DNA of 64,000 nt. It comes from Shimia marina (GTDB lineage Bacteria; Pseudomonadota; Alphaproteobacteria; Rhodobacterales; Rhodobacteraceae). Positions 39,421 through 48,567 of this stretch are shown here, in pieces (position 1 is the stretch's first letter; every line of letters starts with the position of its first letter). The position numbers were made by a program, and so were the translations under genes. The notes under the pieces were generated by a model, which worked only from the letters and a program-made list of their open reading frames with translations, was not told the origin of the DNA and made no database searches. The DNA lies in the NCBI RefSeq assembly GCF_001458175.1, contig NZ_CYPW01000001.1, forward strand, positions 1-64,000. Direction: 5' to 3'.

Positions 39421-41835
39421 ATGCCAGAGAACGAGCCGCAAGGGCCGGTGCGTCGTGTCGTGGGCACGACCGGGGATGACTCCATTTCAACAGACGCAGG
39501 TGTCGATGCCATCAACGGCCATGCCGGGGATGACACGATTTCCACGGGTGCAGGCAATGATCTTGCCGCGGGCGACATGGTCGGCAGCGAATGGAGCTTT
39601 GTCGGGGGACGGTGGGTGTATAATCCTGCAAACATCGTCTCCAATGGAGATGCCACGGATCGCTCCTACAATGATGTGATATCCACCGGCGCGGGCGACG
39701 ATGTTTTGCTGGGCAATGGAGGAGAGGATCTCCTCTCCTCCGGCGCCGGCGATGATCTGATCAATGCGGGTGACGGCCATGATACGGCAGATGGCGGGCT
39801 TGGCGATGACCTCATCAATCTAGAGGCGGGCAATGACCGCGCGCAGGGCGGGCTTGGCGCGGACACAATCAATGCCGGCAGCGGCAATGATCTGGTGTTT
39901 GGGGATCTGGCAAACAGCAACCTGCTGACCGGCATAGGTGATGGGGCCGCCACGCTCACACAATTCGCCGAAAACAGCAGCTGGACGGTGGACGAAGACG
40001 CCGCGCACAACAACCTCTCCCAAGCGGTGACCACAGAGACTGGGGAGACCTATACCATTCGCCTTGAAGCCGCCGCCAACCTTGCAGGCGGGGCCGATTG
40101 CGGCTGTCTGGAAGTGCTCTGGAATGGCGAGGCGATTGGCACGATCACCGCCACCTCAGGCGTTTTTGAAACCCACAGCTTTGAGGTGACCGGCGATGGC
40201 AGCATGGGGGCGCTGACCCTTAGGGAGCTGCCTTTGCCCAACACAGGCCCCACCATCAACATGGACGGGCCCATTTATTCCTATGACACCACCATCACCC
40301 TTGGCGGTGAAGAGATCTCTGTGGCGGGTTTCGCGCCGGGGCAATCCAAACTGTTTCAAATGATTGATGGGCAGCTCAATGTCTTTGATCCCGTTGCGGA
40401 AAGTTATGAAATCGCCGGACCTGCAACAGGGCTGCGCATCAACGCCATCGGCTTCAACACCGAAGATGATCTGATTTACGGGATCGCCAAAGCCAATGGC
40501 ATGGACGCGCTTGGGAACCCTGTATCCGTGCGCGACCTCGTAATGGTCGACGCAGAGGGCCAAGCCTATCGCGTTGGCGAGACCCCGATTGGTGACTACG
40601 TCGGGGATTTTGATGATCAGGGCAACCTCTGGACGTTTCAATCCAGCCTCAACCGCGTCACGCGCATCGATGTGAACGCCTTGGATGATAACGGCAATCC
40701 AGAGGTGGTGAACTACGACCTGCCCAACGGTCTGTTTCAGGGGCGCACCTATGATGTGGCCTACAACGCCTCAGAAGGCATTTTCTATGCGGTGGAGTCC
40801 CCTGGCCGCAATGGCGAAGCCGGGGCCGTGCATCGGATTGATCTGTCTGGCGTGCCAGACGGCGGTGCCCCCGAGATCAGCTCTGTGCCGATCACCGCAA
40901 CTCTCAATGACGATGGCATGACCTCTGGCATGCCGCGTGGCGCCTATGGTGCTGTCTTCATGGATGGCGAGGGCAATCTCTTCTTTGGGCTCAATCGAGG
41001 TGACCACGATCTGGACGGCACCACGGATGCCACCGGCGCCATCTATCGGGTTGAGGTGGATTGGCAGGCGGGCACAGCCTACTCCGAACTCATGGCAGAG
41101 GCCCAAAGCACTGGCAGCAATGATGGGGCCGTCGATCCACGCGCCCCGGACCCTTTTGCCCCTGTCGATCGGGGCAGTAATATCCTGATCCGAGATCCGG
41201 AAATCATCAGCGACCAGGGCGGCAATGATGATCTGCGGGGCGGCAGTGGCGATGACACGATGTTTGGCGGCGCGGGCGATGACACGCTGCATGGGGGTGC
41301 AGACGACGATCAGCTACACGGCGACGCCGGCGCGGACCGCATCATGGGTGGCAGCGGCAATGACAGCGCCTTTGGCGGTGCAGGCAACGACAGCATCACC
41401 ACCGAAGAGGGCCATGATCGCGCCGATGGCGGCGCAGGGCAGGATTATATCAACACCGGCGAGGGCAATGATCTCTTGTCAGGTGGCGATGCCGCAGATC
41501 GCCTGGTGGGCGGGACCGGCTCCGACACACTGCAGGGCGGCGCAGGAAATGACCATCTCTGGGGCGGGAACTGGTGGCGGGATGGGGATTCTGACACCTT
41601 TGTCGCCGAAGCTGGCGGCGGGCGTGACATGATCCATGATTTTGAAGTGGATCAAGACGTGATCGATCTGTCGAGCTATGGCATCAACTATACAGATCTG
41701 CAGGCACATATTCAGGATCAGGGATGGGCGACAGTCATCGATCTCTCCGCACTCACTGGCGGCGCAAGCAATGATCGACTGATTTTGAAATCGGTGGACC
41801 CGGATGATCTGGACGAAAGCAACTTTCTGTTGTGA
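39421..41835 (+). CDS. Large RTX (hemolysin-type calcium-binding repeat) secreted protein
   Basis: 804 aa, very acidic. Two blocks of calcium-binding nonapeptide repeats (GG-x-G-x-D pattern): residues about 15-165 (GDDTISTGAGND, GGLGADTINAGSGND) and about 598-720 (GGSGDDTMFGGAGDDTLHGG). They bracket a non-repeat region of about 400 aa that looks like a beta-propeller (blades such as GFNTEDDLIYGIAKANG and YNASEGIFYAVESPG). The C-terminal HDFEVDQDVIDLS is the usual type I secretion end region. No protease zinc motif, so adhesin, matrix or enzyme roles are open. The ATG at 39421 has AAAGGTG upstream. It directly precedes its likely transporter. Confidence 0.82.
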   Translation: MPENEPQGPVRRVVGTTGDDSISTDAGVDAINGHAGDDTISTGAGNDLAAGDMVGSEWSFVGGRWVYNPANIVSNGDATDRSYNDVISTGAGDDVLLGNGGEDLLSSGAGDDLINAGDGHDTADGGLGDDLINLEAGNDRAQGGLGADTINAGSGNDLVFGDLANSNLLTGIGDGAATLTQFAENSSWTVDEDAAHNNLSQAVTTETGETYTIRLEAAANLAGGADCGCLEVLWNGEAIGTITATSGVFETHSFEVTGDGSMGALTLRELPLPNTGPTINMDGPIYSYDTTITLGGEEISVAGFAPGQSKLFQMIDGQLNVFDPVAESYEIAGPATGLRINAIGFNTEDDLIYGIAKANGMDALGNPVSVRDLVMVDAEGQAYRVGETPIGDYVGDFDDQGNLWTFQSSLNRVTRIDVNALDDNGNPEVVNYDLPNGLFQGRTYDVAYNASEGIFYAVESPGRNGEAGAVHRIDLSGVPDGGAPEISSVPITATLNDDGMTSGMPRGAYGAVFMDGEGNLFFGLNRGDHDLDGTTDATGAIYRVEVDWQAGTAYSELMAEAQSTGSNDGAVDPRAPDPFAPVDRGSNILIRDPEIISDQGGNDDLRGGSGDDTMFGGAGDDTLHGGADDDQLHGDAGADRIMGGSGNDSAFGGAGNDSITTEEGHDRADGGAGQDYINTGEGNDLLSGGDAADRLVGGTGSDTLQGGAGNDHLWGGNWWRDGDSDTFVAEAGGGRDMIHDFEVDQDVIDLSSYGINYTDLQAHIQDQGWATVIDLSALTGGASNDRLILKSVDPDDLDESNFLL

Positions 41836-43922
41836 GCCAATCGATGGAACCGGTTTCTGCCCTTTCACCCTTCGCAAAGATGTTGCCACTACTGCTGGGG
41901 CTGAGCGCCATTTCAAATCTTGCGGTGTTGATCAACCCGATCTTCATGATGCAGGTGTTGGATCGGGTGCTGCCCACTGGCAATTTGCATACGCTGGCGC
42001 TTTTGCTCCTGATCGCGGCTCTGGCCCTCTTACTGCAGGCGGTTGTAGATGGCCTGCGCGACAGCAGTTTTCGCGCCGCTGCAGGGTTTGCTGAACGCAA
42101 CCTTGCGCCACTGATCCTGCAAACACCTTTGGTCGACCGTGTGGCCAATTTGCAGGAGTTGAAAAAGGTGGTCCGCTTTCTGCGTGGACCAGCGGCCATT
42201 GCCGCGCTGAGCCTGCCGTGGTTGCCGCTTTTTCTGGCAGTGCTGTGGCTGATACATCCTTGGTTTGTGGCCCTGACATCTGGTTTGATTTGTCTCTCAG
42301 CTGCGCTGCGCCTGACCACACGGGGCATGTCCAAAGCTCCCGAGGCCGCTTTGGCACAAGCCCGCACAGCAGAAGACCACGCCACAGAAAACGCACAGCA
42401 GTTTTCTCAGTCTGTTGGGGTGCCGGGGGTGGCCAGCAATCTGCGCAATCAGGTGGTGCGCACCATGCAGGCGCGCAGCCGATTGGAAGACCGGCTGACC
42501 CCCTTCACAACACAGAGCGCGGCGCTGAGTGGGTTCTTGCGCGCAATGGGTCAACTGCTTGGTCTTAGCCTTGGCGCCATGCTGGTGGTGCAGGATGCTC
42601 TCAGTGCCGGGGGGATGATTGCTGCCAGCCTGATCCTCATCAAGACGGTGACAAGCTTTGAAACCGTGGTGACAACATGGCCGGATATCAGCGCCGCCAA
42701 ATCGGCCTATATGCATCTCAAATCCGTTGCGATGCCGCGCTCAAACGCCGAAACTCATATTCCCAAGTTATCGGGAGCATTGCGCTGTGATGGGCTGATC
42801 TTTCCGCGTACGGGCGGCGCGGCGCCAAGGCTGGAGAAGGTGAGTTTTGCACTGCCCGCTGGAAGCTGTACTGCCATTGTCGGCGCATCCGGAAGCGGCA
42901 AAAGCACGCTGCTTGAGGCTCTGAGCGGCTTGGCCCCCTGCCCGATTGGCACCGTGTGGCTGGAAGACACTGAAATCAAGACTTTGCCGGTGGCCTCCCA
43001 TACGGCGCACATCGGATATCTGCCACAGCAGGCACAGCTTTTTGCCGGCACTTTGGCACAAAACATTGCTGGCTTTGCCCCGGAATCCGCCGATGAAGAC
43101 ATCATCACAGCCGCGAAAATGGCAGGGGTTCATGGGCTGATTTCCGCCCTGCCGCAGTCTTATGACACAGATATTGGCGCAACGCCGCATGTGCTTTCGG
43201 CGGGGCAGAAACAGCGTGTCGCGCTGGCGCGCGCGATTTTTCATGAGCCACAGTATCTGTTTCTGGATGAGCCCAACGCCTTGCTGGATGCGGCCGGAGA
43301 GCGGCAGCTCTGTGCGGTGCTGGCGCGGCTCAGGAAAGAGGGCATCACAATTGTCATGGTGATTCACCGCTCCGGATTGATGGGGCTGGCCGATCACGTG
43401 CTGGCTCTGGAAAATGGTCGGCTTGCGGATTTTGGCAGCCGCAGCGAAGTGCTTGGCCGTATGAGCGGCGGTCGCAGGCGGATCGACCTGCCCTTGCGCC
43501 ATGACAGTTTGCAGGATCTGGTCGACTGGGTTGGTGCGCAATTTACCCGCGGCAATGATGCGGAGCTTTCCACCCGCACAGAGCTGATCGCCTCTGAACT
43601 GTTCAATCTCGCCCGGGCCAGCGGGCCGCAGGATGAGCCCCGCACGGTGAGCTTCGCGTTCTGCTTTCTGTCCGATCACAGCTGCGAAGTGACCGTGACG
43701 GAAAACCGCATCACGGAGGCGGCCCGCAAGATGGAAAAGGTCACGCGGCTCATGCTGCAGCCCGAAACCGACATGGGCCGATTGCCCGGGGATGAGGCCG
43801 CGCTCGCAGTGATCGCGCAGCTTAGTGACCGTTTTGACATCGACAATGTGGCCGGACAGGCCACCTATCGAGCGGCGGTCTCCATGCGCCCGGTGGCCTT
43901 GCAGGGAGGTTTGCGCCATTGA
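41832..43922 (+). CDS. Type I secretion ABC transporter with extra C-terminal domain
   Basis: 696 aa. N-terminal membrane domain (about 12-280; PrtD/HlyB-like, ISNLAVLINPIFMMQVLDRVLPT). Then the ATPase: Walker A GASGSGKST (from 351), LSAGQKQRVALARAI, FLDEPNALLD, VIHRSG. The family normally ends near residue 545-580. Here about 150 more residues follow (about 547-696), with RTELIASELFNLA, CEVTVTENR and ATYRAAVSMRP placed as in RsbW-type GHKL domains but with degenerate ATP-site motifs. GTG start overlaps the RTX stop (GTGA); an ATG at 41844 is an alternative. It overlaps the HlyD-type gene by 4 bases. Confidence 0.8.
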   Translation: MSQSMEPVSALSPFAKMLPLLLGLSAISNLAVLINPIFMMQVLDRVLPTGNLHTLALLLLIAALALLLQAVVDGLRDSSFRAAAGFAERNLAPLILQTPLVDRVANLQELKKVVRFLRGPAAIAALSLPWLPLFLAVLWLIHPWFVALTSGLICLSAALRLTTRGMSKAPEAALAQARTAEDHATENAQQFSQSVGVPGVASNLRNQVVRTMQARSRLEDRLTPFTTQSAALSGFLRAMGQLLGLSLGAMLVVQDALSAGGMIAASLILIKTVTSFETVVTTWPDISAAKSAYMHLKSVAMPRSNAETHIPKLSGALRCDGLIFPRTGGAAPRLEKVSFALPAGSCTAIVGASGSGKSTLLEALSGLAPCPIGTVWLEDTEIKTLPVASHTAHIGYLPQQAQLFAGTLAQNIAGFAPESADEDIITAAKMAGVHGLISALPQSYDTDIGATPHVLSAGQKQRVALARAIFHEPQYLFLDEPNALLDAAGERQLCAVLARLRKEGITIVMVIHRSGLMGLADHVLALENGRLADFGSRSEVLGRMSGGRRRIDLPLRHDSLQDLVDWVGAQFTRGNDAELSTRTELIASELFNLARASGPQDEPRTVSFAFCFLSDHSCEVTVTENRITEAARKMEKVTRLMLQPETDMGRLPGDEAALAVIAQLSDRFDIDNVAGQATYRAAVSMRPVALQGGLRH

Positions 43923-45256
43923 TCAAACGAGCAGATGCCGCGGCACATGCCGAGGCCGCACCAATGAGCCCTGAAGCGGCCCTTCCAAGTCAGGTGATCC
44001 GGCCCTTGCGGCGCGGGGCCTGGGCGGTGTTTCTTGCTCTGGGAGGCTTTTGCCTCTGGGCAGGTTTTGCACCCTTGGCCACATCCATTCCCACAACAGG
44101 GCATCTCAATGCGGCGCGACCAAGCTATGATGTGCAACATCCCTACGGGGGCAAGATCGCGCAAATCCATGTGACCGCGCATGATGTGGTCGCCGCCGGG
44201 CAGCTTTTGCTGCAACTGGATGTGAGCCGCGAAACAGCAGAAGCGCAGGCGCTTAGAGAAACGCTGTCACCCCTGGAAGAAGAGCGGGCTGTTTTGCGCG
44301 CGGCTATGGTCGGGGCATTGCCAGCAAAAGACGCGACAGCGGCAGTCACAAATCCGGCGGCGCTGGCGCTGCGGCGACTGCAGACCATGAAGGCCACGAT
44401 GGAATTGCGTGCCGAAATGAGCACAGCGCTGGCTCAGGAGCTAAAGGATCGCGCCGAGCGTTTGCAAAAGAGCCGACAGCACCGTCAGGCGCAGCACCAC
44501 TCGATGCAGGCCAGATATGAGCGCTACGCCGCGCTGCAGGCGCAGGGGGCCTTTCGGGCCGCAGACACAGATGCTCTGGCAGAGGATATTCTGGAGCTGG
44601 AGGCCGATTTGCAACGCGAAGATGCAGAACTGGCCGGGTTGGTCAGTCAGGCGGCCCAAGCCAAGTTGCAGATCGCGCAGGATCAATTGGCATTTCGCCA
44701 GCAGGTGCTGGACCGGCTGGCCTATTTGGAAGAAGCCATCCCCAAGCTGCGGTTGCAACTTCTGCGACTGGAGGCACAGATTGCGCAGGCGGATATTCTG
44801 GCCCCTGATGATGGGGTGATTTCCGCACTCAATTATGACACGGACGCCATGGTCATTGCGCGCGGCGATACGGTTTTGAGCCTCGCGCGCCCCAGTGGAC
44901 AGCATCAGGTGTCTTTCGTGGCCAATCCTCAGGTGATTGACCAACTGCGCGTCGGCATGACCGGGCAACTCACAGTCACCGCCTTGTCGCAGCGCAGCCA
45001 TCCCAAAGTGGCGGTCACAATCAAAACCCTCTCCCCCGAAGCGCGGCGGGATCGCGATGGCGCCATTTTGGGCTATGATGGCATGGCGGAAATTGACGTG
45101 CAGGATCATGCCCGTCTGCTCAGCGCGCTGGGAGAAGAGACCTCTCTGACCTCCGATATGCCGGTGGGCCTTGTGTTTACAGGCCGCACAATCACTTTTG
45201 GTGCCTACCTGCTTGGCCCTTTCACGGATTTCCTGACCAAAGCCATGCAGGATTGA
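43919..45256 (+). CDS. HlyD/PrtE family periplasmic adaptor of the type I secretion system
   Basis: 445 aa. One N-terminal membrane segment (about 34-55; AVFLALGGFCLWAGFAPLATS), biotinyl-lipoyl half-motif (VQHPYGGKIAQIHVTAHDVV), long alpha-hairpin of two coiled coils (about 105-290), then the barrel domain (ADILAPDDGVISAL) and C-terminal VFTGRTITFGAYLLGPFTD. Bridges the ABC transporter to an outer membrane TolC-like channel. No TolC gene is seen nearby. TTG start overlapping the ABC gene stop (TTGA); an ATG at 43963 is possible. Confidence 0.85.
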   Translation: MIKRADAAAHAEAAPMSPEAALPSQVIRPLRRGAWAVFLALGGFCLWAGFAPLATSIPTTGHLNAARPSYDVQHPYGGKIAQIHVTAHDVVAAGQLLLQLDVSRETAEAQALRETLSPLEEERAVLRAAMVGALPAKDATAAVTNPAALALRRLQTMKATMELRAEMSTALAQELKDRAERLQKSRQHRQAQHHSMQARYERYAALQAQGAFRAADTDALAEDILELEADLQREDAELAGLVSQAAQAKLQIAQDQLAFRQQVLDRLAYLEEAIPKLRLQLLRLEAQIAQADILAPDDGVISALNYDTDAMVIARGDTVLSLARPSGQHQVSFVANPQVIDQLRVGMTGQLTVTALSQRSHPKVAVTIKTLSPEARRDRDGAILGYDGMAEIDVQDHARLLSALGEETSLTSDMPVGLVFTGRTITFGAYLLGPFTDFLTKAMQD

Positions 45257-45911
45257 GGCGTCGCCCATGCCAGGCGCCCCGAGATGGGGGGAGATCGCGC
45301 ATATGTGGCCGCGCGCCTTGGGCGTGATGGACGACAATCTGGACTGGGGAGTCGCAGGGAGGCGTGCGCATGCGTGAGCATATATGCTCCCAGCGGACAC
45401 ATGCCGTGAAATCCGCCAAGGCGCGAACTTTCAGGGGTTTGAGATGTGCTCAACATAGTGGATCTATTTTCAAACATCTCGCGCCACTGAGCTGCCGCGA
45501 TTTTGGCGTCTGCGATTTGGCGGATATTCGACCGGAGCATCGTCGCATTCCGTTGAAATAGAAAACTATCCCTGCGGCCCTGTTCCTTTTGAGTTCGAAC
45601 ATCTGCCAAACCGGTGCGGAAAACGGATGGCTCCTAAGCCTAGGTCGTGCGTGGGAGTGTGGAATGCCATGGATTCCTGACTCTCTATGCGAAATTTCCT
45701 GAATCATATCAGCGCACGCCGTCAGGCATTGCTGGCCCAAACGTCAACCATTTCTGGCCCAATGGCCGCTGTGCGGACCAAGTGTGCATTCGCCGCGACT
45801 GCACCAAAGGCAGCTTTCTTGACCTCAACAAAAAGGTCGCAGACGACCGGTAACCGTCTTACACAGTCTAGTGGGACCCACGGTTCTGTCGTGCCAGTGA
45901 GGAGCTTGCAA
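45257..45911. other. Gene-poor stretch after the secretion operon
   Basis: About 650 bases with no convincing gene. A minus-strand frame around 45450-45633 translates into a plausible amphipathic helix (SFLFQRNATMLRSNIRQ) bounded by a stop at 45634, which could be a gene relic, but no start, ribosome site or family supports it. Composition is more AT-rich than the flanking operon. Possible site of past insertion. Confidence 0.4.
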
Positions 45912-46657
45912 TTGAGCCAGAAGCTTTCAGCGGCTTTGTCCGCAGCAGAAAAAATTCGCGACCAGTTTTATCCGGAAGCAAGCGCCTGCATGCTCGCGGG
46001 TTCGGTGGTTCGAGGCGACGCAACAGCTTATTCGGACCTTGACTTGGTCGTTGTCTTTGAACGCGTTGAGAACGCCCAAAGGCAGTCGTTTTTTTCGGGA
46101 GCTGGCCAGTTGAGGTATTCATTCACGATCCTAAAACTTTGGAATACTTCTTTCGTGAAGTGGACCGTCCGTCGGGAGTGCCGTCTCTACCCAACATGGT
46201 CAGCGAAGGCATAGAGATGCCTCGCGAAACCAAATTCGGCAGTCTCATGAAAGACCTAGCATCTCGAATTTTAGAAGAAGGCCCGATCCCATGGGGTCAA
46301 CAAGAACGCGAAAACTCGCGCTATGCAATCAGCGATTTGGTTGAGGATATCCGCGAGCCTCGCAACACACCTGAGCTTCGTATCGTCGTCGCAAATCTAT
46401 ACTCGGCCATTGCCGATCACTTTCTCCGGTCGCAAAACCAGTGGTCAGCCAAAGGAAAGAGCATTCCCAGAAGGCTCATGAGCGTTGATCCTGAGTTCCA
46501 TAAGCGCTTCGCAGAGGCTTTTGAGGCCGCGTTCACTAGTGACGATACCACAGACGTCATTCGACTTTGCGAACACGTCTTGGAACCGGATGGAGACTTT
46601 CTATTTCAAGGCTATACCCGCGATGCACCAAAAGAGTGGCGTATGCCTGACGCGTGA
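45912..46657 (+). pseudogene. Nucleotidyltransferase-domain protein, frameshifted at a T run
   Basis: The first frame (45912 to about 46090) begins at a TTG with GAGGAG 7 bases upstream. It encodes the MNT-type motif AGSVVRGDATAYSDLDLVVV (G-S-x-x-R-G and S-D-x-D-L). After a run of seven T (46089-46095) the sensible protein continues one frame over (WPVEVFIHDPKTLEYFF to YTRDAPKEWRMPDA, stop at 46657). One extra T would restore a protein of about 248 aa. Either a real frameshift, a slippage-controlled gene or a sequencing error. Function of the intact form unknown; similar domains occur in drug-modifying enzymes and in toxin-antitoxin pairs, but no partner gene is seen. Confidence 0.65.
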
Positions 46658-47041
46658 TGGAGCGTCAGCCGCCATTCGTAATCGATGCAGCATCAAGTGG
46701 TTTGGGCTCAAAGCCGACATTTTCTGCAGCGCGTCATTGCGCGAATTTGCAGCTTTTTCCAATTTCATAGCAAAAGGACAGTTCGACCAGGTGCGCCATC
46801 TAATGTGGAGCACTGCCCTGTTCTGGTCATACTGTGACGGTTGGGTCAGGTTCGTGTGACGCTCGACAGGGAGTGTGTTTTTGCGTGTTTAGGGCTTACC
46901 GCCCCCTCTTTGACGCCCGAATGATATAAGCTCGACATTTGCAACTGATGGCGGCGGCCATTAGCGACAAGATCTCATTGATCATTAAGTGCCAGTGCCG
47001 AGGGCCTGCGCGCGTTGGCGCAGGGAGGCGCTGTCATCGCG
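46658..47041. other. Intergenic stretch with no supported gene
   Basis: 384 bases between the broken nucleotidyltransferase and the stop of the minus-strand fusion protein. A short plus-strand frame crosses 46,660-46,859 but begins inside the pseudogene and has no motif. Composition is mixed, with no clear hairpin terminator. Confidence 0.4.
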
Positions 47042-48337
47042 TCACATAGCGGGAGTTTGGGCCGGATTGGAAGCTTGGGCAATGGCCGTGATCACCTCAC
47101 CCTCTTCAAGCGGACCGTAGGCCATGACGGTGCCGCCCGGTGCGATCACGAACCATGTGGGCAGGGCTTCTGCGGCGACAGCCGTGCTGATGTGATCGGG
47201 GGCGTCAAATCCGATGTTCATTGTCAGACCCTGGTCTTTCATCTGGGTCTCAAAGCCAATTCTATGTCTGGAGATGTCGCTGTCAGGGTTGCCGGACCAT
47301 GCGGAGATCACATGCAGGAAAGCCGGGCGCAGCTCTTCTGATTTTTGCAACGCCAGAACCCTCTGCAAATCCTCCAGAAAAGGCCCGTTGGAGCGATAGA
47401 CGCCTAAGACGCAAATCAGGCCGTAGTCCTTCGGACTCATCCCCGCCAAGGCCTGTTGCAAATTCAGATCCTCACCGGGGTCAGCCCAGACATCATAGGG
47501 GTCAAATTGCGGCAGCGCATAATCCGCCACGGGGAAGACATGGCCCCGCAGGCTTTTGGCGGGCGCAACAAAGGCATGGCCAGTGATGCCTTCGAAGAGC
47601 TGGCGGGCGGGTGCGGCATCCGGGTCATAGAAGAGCGCATCAGAGACCATATCCAGAGCGGCGTCTCTGTCTTGGCTGTGCCAGAAACAGGCGGCCATGA
47701 CATAAGAGGCTGCGGAGAGCACAATCATCGGATCAGAATCCGTCTCACTGGATTGCAGGTTGCGGAAATAGGCCTGCCCAAAGGCAAGAGCCGTGTCAAA
47801 ATCCTCCTGCGCCAAGGCCGCAAGCGCCAACCCGAGTTGAGACCAGCGGTCCACACTGCTCAGCTGTGCCATACGTTTCTTGCGGGCAGAGAGAAAAGCC
47901 CCAAAGAGGTTGTGGGACACGGGGCTCAGCGCGACTTCGAAATCGCGGCGCAGGTCAGTATAACCGCTGGTGGCCCCCACATTCCAAGGTTTAAGCCAAT
48001 CCATTGCCGGGATTTTGCCGACGCGAATATCCAGACGGTACTCCTCAGAAAACACGGGCATCACATTGAAACCAAAGGGGATCCCTGTTCCGACCACATG
48101 GAAGCACTGCTCTGTGGCCTCGTCCATAAAAACGATCTCCACGTTATCGGCAGCATAGAGCGCGCTCACCCGGTCTTCGCTGGGTGCCTCACCATTGAGG
48201 GCCAGCACAAGCCAGCCTTCCTGAATGCCAAGTTTGGCTGCCGGAGACTGTGGCATCAGCCGCCCAACCCGGCTGGCGGTTTTGATCCGTTGTGTGATCA
48301 ACGACTGCGGCCAGTCGAGTGCTGCAAAATTGTGCAT
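47042..48337 (-). CDS. PDZ-like / helical-repeat / thioredoxin-like fusion, unknown function
   Basis: 431 aa. Three parts can be read: an N-terminal PDZ-like region (about 22-75; VGRLMPQSPAAKLGIQEGWLVLALNG); a helical middle with TPR-like stretches (about 155-245; GLALAALAQEDFDTALAFGQAYF, DAALDMVSDALFYDPD); and a C-terminal thioredoxin-like fold (about 295-425; YGLICVLGVYRSNGPFLEDLQ, then ALPTWFVIAPGGTVMAYG with the cis-Pro position). No CxxC is present where redox thioredoxins have it, so it is probably not a disulfide enzyme. No signal peptide. Stands alone on the minus strand. Confidence 0.6.
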   Translation of the reverse strand: MHNFAALDWPQSLITQRIKTASRVGRLMPQSPAAKLGIQEGWLVLALNGEAPSEDRVSALYAADNVEIVFMDEATEQCFHVVGTGIPFGFNVMPVFSEEYRLDIRVGKIPAMDWLKPWNVGATSGYTDLRRDFEVALSPVSHNLFGAFLSARKKRMAQLSSVDRWSQLGLALAALAQEDFDTALAFGQAYFRNLQSSETDSDPMIVLSAASYVMAACFWHSQDRDAALDMVSDALFYDPDAAPARQLFEGITGHAFVAPAKSLRGHVFPVADYALPQFDPYDVWADPGEDLNLQQALAGMSPKDYGLICVLGVYRSNGPFLEDLQRVLALQKSEELRPAFLHVISAWSGNPDSDISRHRIGFETQMKDQGLTMNIGFDAPDHISTAVAAEALPTWFVIAPGGTVMAYGPLEEGEVITAIAQASNPAQTPAM

Positions 48338-48567
48338 GATGTCTCTTCTATGTCTTATGTCCCGCGTTTACCTTGAGGAAAGCGCGGGGCACCGGACAAT
48401 GCAAAAACACGCATAGGCTGCATTTCACCCTGTTCTGTGGTTGTAGCGTCACAGGCCGGGCAGCCGCCGCATGTCGGTGACACCGGGCCCAACACGGGGA
48501 AAGGAAGATGTGTTTCCCCGTAAGGTTCCGCTTGTGCGGCGCGGTGCCTGTGCCTAGCTGTTTGGGC

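Noticed and set aside
45205-45609. 134-aa minus-strand frame at the end of the HlyD-type gene
   Set aside because: Overlaps a certain gene for part of its length; start would be TTG; only a short helix-like segment looks protein-like.
46485-46859. 124-aa plus-strand frame in the gap after the broken nucleotidyltransferase
   Set aside because: Begins inside the pseudogene in another phase, no motif, no ribosome site.
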